A DNA stretch of 10,850 nucleotides from Nevskiaceae bacterium (lineage in GTDB: Bacteria; Pseudomonadota; Gammaproteobacteria; Steroidobacterales; Steroidobacteraceae). The notes beneath the pieces were generated by a model. It did not search any database. It saw nothing but the letters and a program-made list of their open reading frames with translations, and was not told the origin of the DNA. Position 1 is the stretch's first letter. Every line of letters starts with the position of its first letter. The stretch is from the NCBI GenBank assembly GCA_031277355.1, contig JAITMN010000251.1, positions 1 through 10,850 of the forward strand. The letters run 5' to 3'. This document shows positions 6,693-10,850 of this stretch, one piece after another. The translations under genes and the position numbers were made by a program.

Positions 6693-6824
6693 ATGAAACT
6701 TTCACACCAACCACTGCCCACAACCAAGCACCCGGAGCCGCCAACCATTGCGGCGCGCGGGCTGGCGCGCGGCAATTGGCGGTGCGCGTTTTCGACGATG
6801 GATTACAACCTGTTCCACGCCTGA
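6693..6824 (+). CDS. Possible upstream ORF of 43 codons in the rtcB leader
   Basis: ATG at 6693 opens a 43-codon frame (MKLSHQPLPTTKHPEPPTIA up to ...MDYNLFHA) ending at TGA 6822-6824. It would begin about 18 bases after the predicted rtcB transcription start. GGAA about 9 bases upstream is a weak ribosome site. The peptide is proline-rich at the front and matches no family I recognise. Codons 16-30 coincide with the long hairpin at 6738-6782, and the stop codon lies inside the first arm of the 6819-6841 hairpin, so the base pattern may serve RNA structure rather than protein. If translated it is more likely a regulatory leader peptide than a functional protein. Confidence 0.25.
   Translation: MKLSHQPLPTTKHPEPPTIAARGLARGNWRCAFSTMDYNLFHA
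6738..6782 (+). promoter_or_regulatory. Long hairpin in the rtcB leader
   Basis: CCGCCAA (6738-6744) pairs with TTGGCGG (6776-6782). After a CCA bulge, TTGC (6748-6751) pairs with GCAA (6772-6775). After a G-G mismatch, GCGCGC (6753-6758) pairs with GCGCGC (6765-6770) around the loop GGGCTG. That is 17 base pairs in 45 bases. There is no T-run after it, so it is not an intrinsic terminator. Confidence 0.55.
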
Positions 6825-6872
6825 CGGCGTTCCCGTCAGGCAAGCGCCTGACGGATTCTCGAATCTCCCGTC
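6819..6872 (+). promoter_or_regulatory. Mutually exclusive hairpins (attenuator-like) in the rtcB leader
   Basis: GCCTGACGG occurs at 6819-6827 and again at 6846-6854. Between them lies its exact complement CCGTCAGGC (6833-6841). The middle arm can therefore form a perfect 9-base-pair hairpin with the left copy (loop CGTTC) or with the right copy (loop AAGC), but not both. The right copy can alternatively pair through GACGG (6850-6854) with CCGTC (6868-6872). The pattern 1:2, 2:3, 3:4 resembles transcription attenuators. The stop codon of the possible upstream ORF lies inside segment 1. Confidence 0.5.
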
Positions 6873-6890
6873 CTGATTCCGCTGGCGCGA

Positions 6891-6906
6891 AGCCGATTTT
6901 TCGGCT
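6891..6906 (+). promoter_or_regulatory. Small hairpin before the rtcB ribosome site
   Basis: AGCCGA (6891-6896) and TCGGCT (6901-6906) form a 6-base-pair stem with a TTTT loop. It ends 13 bases before the rtcB Shine-Dalgarno AAGGAG (6920-6925). The following sequence is only mildly T-rich, so it is at best a weak terminator. It may instead affect ribosome access. Confidence 0.35.
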
Positions 6907-6932
6907 GCTTTGCGTTTGGAAGGAGTCACGAC

Positions 6933-8129
6933 ATGCCGATTCAACACGAAATTCACGATCACGCGGTTCCGGTGAAAATCTGGGCCAGCGATCTGGATAA
7001 CCTGTCGATCACGCAGTTGGGCAACATCGCCCAGTTGCCGATCATCCATCACCATGTGGCGGCCATGCCCGATGCCCACACCGGCATCGGCGCGACCGTG
7101 GGTTCGGTGCTGGCGACGAAGCAGGCCATCATCCCGGCTGCCGTGGGCGTGGACATCGGCTGCGGCATGATCGCCGCACGTTTGTCGCTGACCGCGAATG
7201 AACTGGATGAAGCAACCCTGCGCAAGGTGTTCGATCAGATCAGCCGCGACGTGCCGGTAGGCCGCGCGCAGCATCGCGACGAACACGCGCGCGTGCAGGC
7301 GGCCAAGGGTCTTGATCCGGGCTTGAAGGTGCTCACCGACAAGCATCCGAAATTGCTGAACGCTTTTGGCAAGTTCAGCAAGTGGGTGAACCAGATCGGC
7401 ACGCTGGGCAGCGGCAATCACTTCATCGAGGTGTGCCTGGATGAGTCCGGGCAGGTCTGGGTGATGTTGCACTCCGGCAGTCGCGGCATCGGCAATGCCA
7501 TCGGCATGTACTTCATCGCATTGGCGCGGGAGGACATGTTGCACTTGCAGGCGAACCTGCCGGACGTGGACCTGGCGTACTTTCCGGAAGGCACGCCGCA
7601 CTTTGCAGACTACGTCGAGGCGGTGGACTGGGCGCAGCGTTACGCGATGGTGAACCGCGAGCAGATGTTTTCGCTGGTGCTGGATGCGTTGCGCCGTCAT
7701 CTGCCGCCGTTCGAGGTCACCACCGAAGCGGTGAACTGTCACCACAACTATGTGGCGCATGAGCACCATTTCGGGGCCGATGTGTGGGTGACGCGCAAGG
7801 GCGCCATCCGTGCCGGCAAGGGCGAGTTGGGCATCGTGCCGGGGAGCATGGGCACGCGCAGCTACATCGTGCGCGGCCTGGGCAACCCGGAGAGCTTCGA
7901 GTCCAGCGCGCATGGCGCCGGTCGCCGGATGAGCCGCACGCAGGCGCGCAAGCAGTTCGACAAGCAGGACATGGTTGCGCAGACCCAGGGCGTCATCTGC
8001 CGCAAGGACGATGGCGTGGTCGATGAAATCCCTGGCGCCTACAAGGACATCGACACGGTGATGAATAACCAGCGCGACCTGACCGAAGTGTTGCACACGT
8101 TGAAGCAGGTGATTTGTGTGAAGGGCTAG
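6933..8129 (+). CDS. rtcB: RtcB RNA-splicing ligase
   Basis: A 398-residue protein close to the length of E. coli RtcB. RtcB is a GTP- and manganese-dependent ligase that joins RNA 2',3'-cyclic phosphate or 3'-phosphate ends to 5'-hydroxyl ends, healing tRNAs and other RNAs cut by toxins. The metal and guanylate site motifs are complete: MPDAHTGIGATVGSV (45-59), VGVDIGCGM (71-79, Asp74 and Cys77), LGSGNHFIEV (158-167, Asn162 and His163), HSGSRG (180-185), HHNY (270-273), PGSMGTRSYIVRG (303-315) and SSAHGAGR (324-331), where His327 is the guanylylated histidine. ATG 6933 has a strong AAGGAG site 7 bases upstream. The next gene starts 6 bases after its stop. No rtcA or rtcR accompanies it in this window. 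A long structured leader precedes it. Confidence 0.97.
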   Translation: MPIQHEIHDHAVPVKIWASDLDNLSITQLGNIAQLPIIHHHVAAMPDAHTGIGATVGSVLATKQAIIPAAVGVDIGCGMIAARLSLTANELDEATLRKVFDQISRDVPVGRAQHRDEHARVQAAKGLDPGLKVLTDKHPKLLNAFGKFSKWVNQIGTLGSGNHFIEVCLDESGQVWVMLHSGSRGIGNAIGMYFIALAREDMLHLQANLPDVDLAYFPEGTPHFADYVEAVDWAQRYAMVNREQMFSLVLDALRRHLPPFEVTTEAVNCHHNYVAHEHHFGADVWVTRKGAIRAGKGELGIVPGSMGTRSYIVRGLGNPESFESSAHGAGRRMSRTQARKQFDKQDMVAQTQGVICRKDDGVVDEIPGAYKDIDTVMNNQRDLTEVLHTLKQVICVKG

Positions 8130-8135
8130 ATCAAC

Positions 8136-8579
8136 ATGAAAACAAATGTCGCCAACATCGAGCCGCAGGCAACGCTGACGTTCTGGATTCCAGAACGCGC
8201 CGATACGTTGCTGGCCGCTTACGAGCATCACAACCAGCTCTCGCGCTCCGAGGCGCTGCGCATCATCCTGCGTCAATACCTCTATGGCCTGTGCGGATCG
8301 CCCGACATGCAGCCGCCGTTGTCCTGCTGCGGCAACGCGCAGTCGCGTGGCAAGTGGGGCGGGCGCATGGCGCAGTTCGGCAAGAACACCGTGGAGGTGA
8401 AGCTGATGGTGCCGCGCCGCTGGCACGAGGATCTGTCGGCACTGGCGTCCTACGCCGGCATCACGCGCTCGCACTTTGCGCGCGAGGTGGTGGCGCAGCA
8501 CATGCTGGGGCATGCGCTGTTGCCGGAGCGCGCAATGGAGCCGGAGATCGAGCAGGTGGACTGCGAAGTCTGCCTGTAG
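8136..8579 (+). CDS. Small protein with two ribbon-helix-helix-like domains, co-transcribed with rtcB
   Basis: A 147-residue protein that I do not recognise by name. Residues about 12-51 (ATLTFWIPERADTLLAAYEH then LSRSEALRIILRQYLYG) read as a beta strand and two helices, the ribbon-helix-helix pattern. Residues about 85-129 (TVEVKLMVPRRWHEDLSALA then ITRSHFAREVVAQHMLGHAL) repeat that pattern, so the chain may be a fused tandem of two RHH units that folds without needing a second subunit. The glycine-rich linker carries Cys53 and the pair Cys64-Cys65, and the protein ends in C-E-V-C (143-146); these could bind metal or sense redox state. AAGGG (8121-8125) lies 10 bases upstream of the ATG. The position 6 bases after rtcB and before a terminator suggests a regulator of, or partner to, rtcB. 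Function is inferred only. Confidence 0.8.
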   Translation: MKTNVANIEPQATLTFWIPERADTLLAAYEHHNQLSRSEALRIILRQYLYGLCGSPDMQPPLSCCGNAQSRGKWGGRMAQFGKNTVEVKLMVPRRWHEDLSALASYAGITRSHFAREVVAQHMLGHALLPERAMEPEIEQVDCEVCL

Positions 8580-8584
8580 CGCCA

Positions 8585-8613
8585 CCGCGCGGGCAACCCC
8601 CGCGCGGTTTTAT
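8585..8613 (+). terminator. Intrinsic terminator of the rtcB operon
   Basis: CCGCGCGGG (8585-8593) pairs perfectly with CCCGCGCGG (8599-8607), nine base pairs around the loop CAACC. It is followed by TTTTAT. It begins 6 bases after the stop of the RHH gene and marks the end of the rtcB transcript. Confidence 0.88.
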
Positions 8614-8646
8614 CGGTTTCCGCGAGCGGCAAATCTTCGCCCCAAG

Positions 8647-8671
8647 TATCATTCGCGCCGGGTCCACGGAG
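8647..8671 (+). promoter_or_regulatory. Candidate -10 and ribosome site of the 2-oxoacid oxidoreductase operon
   Basis: TATCAT (8647-8652) matches TATAAT at 5 of 6 positions, but no convincing -35 is visible at the right distance. GGAG (8668-8671) lies 7 bases before the TTG at 8679 and is the main support for that start. As the rtcB operon is closed by a terminator just upstream, a promoter is expected here. Confidence 0.3.
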
Positions 8672-8678
8672 ATTCATC

Positions 8679-10514
8679 TTGCTGCCAACCGACACCGCTG
8701 ATCCGGCCTACTTTCACAAGGTCGTCGATTGCCAATGGGCGTGTCCCGCCCACACCCCCGTTCCCGAATACATCCGACTGATCGCGCAGGGCCGCTATGG
8801 TGATGCGTACATGATCAACTGGGTGTCCAATGTGTTCCCCGGCATCCTGGGGCGCACTTGTGATCGCCCCTGCGAGCCGGCCTGCCGGCGCGGTCGGGTG
8901 GAGGAACACAACGCCGACAAGCCCGAGCCGGTGGCGATTTGCCGCCTGAAGCGCGTGGCTGCGGACTTCAAGGAAGACGTGAGGCCGCGCATGCCGCAGG
9001 TGCTGCCGGCCAACGGCAAGCGCGTGGCCTGCGTGGGCGCGGGACCGGCCTCGCTCACCGTGGCGCGCGATCTGGCGCCGCTGGGTTATCAGGTCACTGT
9101 GTTCGATGGTGAACGCAAGGCCGGCGGTTTCATGCACCAGCAGATTCCGCGCTTTCGTTTGCCCGAGAGCGTGATCGACGAGGAAACCGGCTATGTGTTC
9201 GCGCTGGGCGTGGAGTTCAGGGCCGGTCAGCGCATCGATTCGATGAAGGCGCTGCTGGCCGAAGGCTACGACGCCGTGTTCGTCGGTTGCGGCGCGCCGC
9301 GCGGACGCGACCTTGATATCCCCGGTCGCAAAGAGGCCGCGCAGAACATCCACATCGGTATCGACTGGCTGGCTTCGGTGTCGTTCGGACACCTCAGCAA
9401 GATCGGCAAGCGCGTCATCGTGCTCGGCGGCGGCAATACCGCGATGGACTGCTGCCGTTCCGCGCGGCGTCTGGGCGGCGAAGACGTGAAAGTGATCGTG
9501 CGTTCCGGCTTCGATGAAATGAAAGCCTCGCCTTGGGAAAAAGAGGACGCGCAGCACGAAGGAATCCCCATTATCAACATGCACGTGCCGAAAGCCTTTG
9601 CGCATGAGGATGGCCGCTTGACCGGCATGAGCTTTGAAGTCGTGCGCGCCGAATACGATGCACAAGGCCGGCGCAAGCTCGTGCCCACGGGTGAACCGGA
9701 TGTTTTCTTCCCCTGCGACGATGTGCTGATCGCCGTGGGTCAGGAAAACGCTTTTCCGTGGATCGAGCGCGATTGCGGCATCGAGTTCGACAAGTGGGGG
9801 CTGCCCGCGCTGCGCGAGGACACTTTTCAATCTTCGCTCCCCGGTGTGTTCTTCGGCGGCGATGCGGCCTATGGTCCGAAGAACATCATCACTGCCGTGG
9901 CGCAGGGACATGAGGCGGCGATATCCATCGACTTGCTGCTCAGAGGCGAGGGTGTGGACGCGCGTCCGCCGCCGCGCACCAACCTCGTGTCGCAGAAAAT
10001 GGGTATTCACGAGTGGAGCTACGATCAGGACCCCTCCAACGATCTGCGTTACAAAGTGCCGTGGGCCAAGGCAGCCAGGGCGCTGGCGAGTATTCAGGTG
10101 GAAGTGGAGTTGGGCTTCGACGAACAGACCGCCGTGAAGGAGGCGCATCGCTGTCTGAACTGCGATGTGCAGACGGTGTTCACGCCCAAGCTGTGCATCG
10201 AGTGTGATGCCTGCGTTGATATCTGCCCGATGGATTGCATCACCTTCACCGCCAACGCTGAGGAACGCAGTCTGCGCCAAAATCTGAACGCGCCATCGGC
10301 GAATGCAGAGCAGGCGTTGTTCGTTTCGCCGGACTTGAAGACGGGCAGAGTGTTGGTGAAGGATGAAGACGTGTGCCTGCACTGCGGCCTGTGCGCCGAA
10401 CGCTGCCCCACGGGTGCTTGGGACATGCAGAAATTCCTGCTGCTCACCGCGAAGGCCGCCGATGCGGTCAATCCCGTGGCAGCCGCAGCCATGACGGAAA
10501 GGACGCCGGCATGA
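8679..10514 (+). CDS. GltD-like FAD/NAD(P) oxidoreductase with C-terminal 2x[4Fe-4S] ferredoxin domain; electron-transfer subunit of a 2-oxoacid oxidoreductase
   Basis: A 611-residue protein. The N-terminus has the iron-sulfur cysteines of the glutamate synthase small-subunit type (C18, C22, then C61, C65, C69 in TCDRPCEPAC). FAD site: VGAGPASLTVA (119-129), with Ser in place of the usual third Gly. NAD(P) site: LGGGNTAMDCCRSARRLG (249-266). The second FAD motif is FFGGDAAYGPKNIITAVAQG (391-410). A C-terminal extension carries two ferredoxin motifs, C506-C509-C512-C516-P and C566-C569-C572-C576-P, plus C492/C495. It likely moves electrons between NAD(P) and the 2-oxoacid oxidoreductase encoded next, as a KorC-like subunit. 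The start is TTG: GGAG lies 7 bases upstream, and the first in-frame ATG (residue 45) would delete C18 and C22. Its stop overlaps the next start as ATGA. Confidence 0.88.
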   Translation: MLPTDTADPAYFHKVVDCQWACPAHTPVPEYIRLIAQGRYGDAYMINWVSNVFPGILGRTCDRPCEPACRRGRVEEHNADKPEPVAICRLKRVAADFKEDVRPRMPQVLPANGKRVACVGAGPASLTVARDLAPLGYQVTVFDGERKAGGFMHQQIPRFRLPESVIDEETGYVFALGVEFRAGQRIDSMKALLAEGYDAVFVGCGAPRGRDLDIPGRKEAAQNIHIGIDWLASVSFGHLSKIGKRVIVLGGGNTAMDCCRSARRLGGEDVKVIVRSGFDEMKASPWEKEDAQHEGIPIINMHVPKAFAHEDGRLTGMSFEVVRAEYDAQGRRKLVPTGEPDVFFPCDDVLIAVGQENAFPWIERDCGIEFDKWGLPALREDTFQSSLPGVFFGGDAAYGPKNIITAVAQGHEAAISIDLLLRGEGVDARPPPRTNLVSQKMGIHEWSYDQDPSNDLRYKVPWAKAARALASIQVEVELGFDEQTAVKEAHRCLNCDVQTVFTPKLCIECDACVDICPMDCITFTANAEERSLRQNLNAPSANAEQALFVSPDLKTGRVLVKDEDVCLHCGLCAERCPTGAWDMQKFLLLTAKAADAVNPVAAAAMTERTPA

Positions 10515-10850
10515 AACAGATCGAAGCGACCAATGATTTCGTGGTCAAGTTCGCCAACGTCAATGGTTCGGGTTCGGCCAGCGCGAATGAGCTGTTTGCC
10601 AAGGCCATCCTGCGCATGGGCGTGCCGGTGAGTCCGCGCAACATCTTCCCCAGCAACATTCAGGGCATGCCCACTTGGTATGAAGTGCGTGTGAGCGAGC
10701 AGGGCTATCTCGGGCGGCGCGGCGGCATCGACATGATGGTGGCGATGAATCCGCAGACCTGGGACAAGGACGTCGCCTCGATCGAGCCGGGCGGCTATCT
10801 GTTCTACGATTGCACGCGGCCGATTCCGCCCACCAGGTTCCGCGAGGACA
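10511..10850 (+). CDS. 2-oxoacid:acceptor oxidoreductase alpha subunit, gamma-domain portion, partial at its C-terminus
   Basis: An open frame of 113 codons runs off the right edge. It begins with the gamma-type domain of pyruvate/2-oxoglutarate:ferredoxin oxidoreductases: FANVNGSGSASANELFAKAI (14-33), FPSNIQGMPTWYEVRVS (46-62), GGIDMMVAMNPQTW (71-84) and EPGGYLFYD (92-100). In this family the gamma domain is usually fused to a thiamine-diphosphate-enzyme alpha domain, so most of the gene lies outside the window, with a beta subunit probably after it. The complex converts a 2-oxoacid and CoA to acyl-CoA and CO2; 2-oxoglutarate is a reasonable but unproven substrate. The ATG overlaps the TGA of the previous gene, with AAAGG shortly upstream, indicating translational coupling. 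Confidence 0.9.
   Translation, partial: MKQIEATNDFVVKFANVNGSGSASANELFAKAILRMGVPVSPRNIFPSNIQGMPTWYEVRVSEQGYLGRRGGIDMMVAMNPQTWDKDVASIEPGGYLFYDCTRPIPPTRFRED

Noticed and set aside
6616..6843. 75-codon minus-strand frame in the AlbA_2-rtcB intergenic region
   Set aside because: Cys/Trp/Pro-rich translation without motif and no ribosome site; it runs through the inverted repeats of the rtcB leader.
6819..6854. REP-type mobile repeat or short CRISPR array
   Set aside because: Only two direct copies and one inverted 9-base copy exist, with 4-5 base gaps and no flanking REP tyrosine-transposase signature. The spacing suits alternative RNA hairpins better.
6778..6880. tRNA-like or Y-RNA-like element in the rtcB leader
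   Set aside because: I looked for a T-arm with a TTCRANY loop and a matching acceptor stem on both strands. CGAATC-like fragments occur, but no full cloverleaf could be drawn.
6577..6932. Sigma-54 promoter for rtcB
   Set aside because: TTGCA at 6655-6659 looks like a -12 box but has no GG ten bases before its GC; other GG/GC pairs are also out of spacing.
6702..8585. 627-codon minus-strand frame covering the rtcB leader, rtcB and the RHH gene
   Set aside because: It is antisense to two well-supported genes, His/Arg/Gln/Leu-rich, and has no domain motif.
8679..8730. Frameshift or truncation at the start of the flavoprotein, as no ATG precedes its first cysteines
   Set aside because: A TTG with GGAG 7 bases upstream restores a full N-terminus, so no frameshift is needed.
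8649..10382. 577-codon minus-strand frame opposite the flavoprotein gene
   Set aside because: It is antisense to a protein with complete FAD, NAD(P) and ferredoxin motifs; its own translation has none.

Overview
The window reads as chromosomal DNA of a GC-rich, Gram-negative proteobacterium. Supporting signs are lipobox-type and Tat-type export signals, a PQQ/cytochrome c quinoprotein, a short single-domain RtcB, and a GltD-like flavoprotein directly followed by a 2-oxoacid oxidoreductase alpha subunit. A gammaproteobacterium of the Xanthomonadales/Lysobacterales type would fit, but no ribosomal or other marker gene fixes this. There is no integrase, insertion sequence, tRNA, rRNA or CRISPR array. 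All genes share similar codon use, so nothing looks recently acquired.

Left part (1-2198), minus strand: a fold-type II PLP dehydratase of the threonine/serine family is followed 33 bases later by an exported PQQ-dependent sugar dehydrogenase homologue that runs off the left edge. A compact divergent promoter region (2119-2198) separates them from a plus-strand pair: a small tandem-CDGSH iron-sulfur protein, then a protein of the aspartate/glutamate racemase superfamily most like arylmalonate decarboxylase but carrying a Tat-plus-lipobox signal. This pair converges on, and overlaps by 70 bases, a minus-strand gene for a lipoprotein-type cytochrome c-PQQ dehydrogenase resembling polyvinyl-alcohol dehydrogenase. 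Upstream of that gene on the same strand lies a Schlafen/AlbA_2-HATPase-wHTH protein (COG2865 type) with an apparently leaderless start and repeated CTRCGAA boxes around its promoter.

Middle (6522-8613): a 411-base region without a long gene separates the AlbA_2 gene from rtcB. Its right half appears to be a long, highly structured rtcB leader. It holds a possible 43-codon upstream ORF, a 17-base-pair hairpin, three mutually complementary 9-base segments that can form two exclusive hairpins, and a further hairpin just before the rtcB Shine-Dalgarno. rtcB (RNA 3'-phosphate ligase) is followed 6 bases later by a small protein that looks like two fused ribbon-helix-helix domains, then by a strong intrinsic terminator. 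No rtcR or rtcA is present. The rtcB leader plus RHH protein is the best candidate for an undescribed regulated RNA-repair unit.

Right part (8679-10850): a TTG-started GltD-like FAD/NAD(P) oxidoreductase with a C-terminal two-cluster ferredoxin domain overlaps by ATGA the start of a 2-oxoacid:acceptor oxidoreductase alpha subunit, cut by the right edge. Together they probably form an NAD(P)-linked 2-oxoacid oxidoreductase whose thiamine-diphosphate beta subunit should follow just outside the window.

All functional calls come from reading motifs by eye. No database search, alignment or folding program was run.
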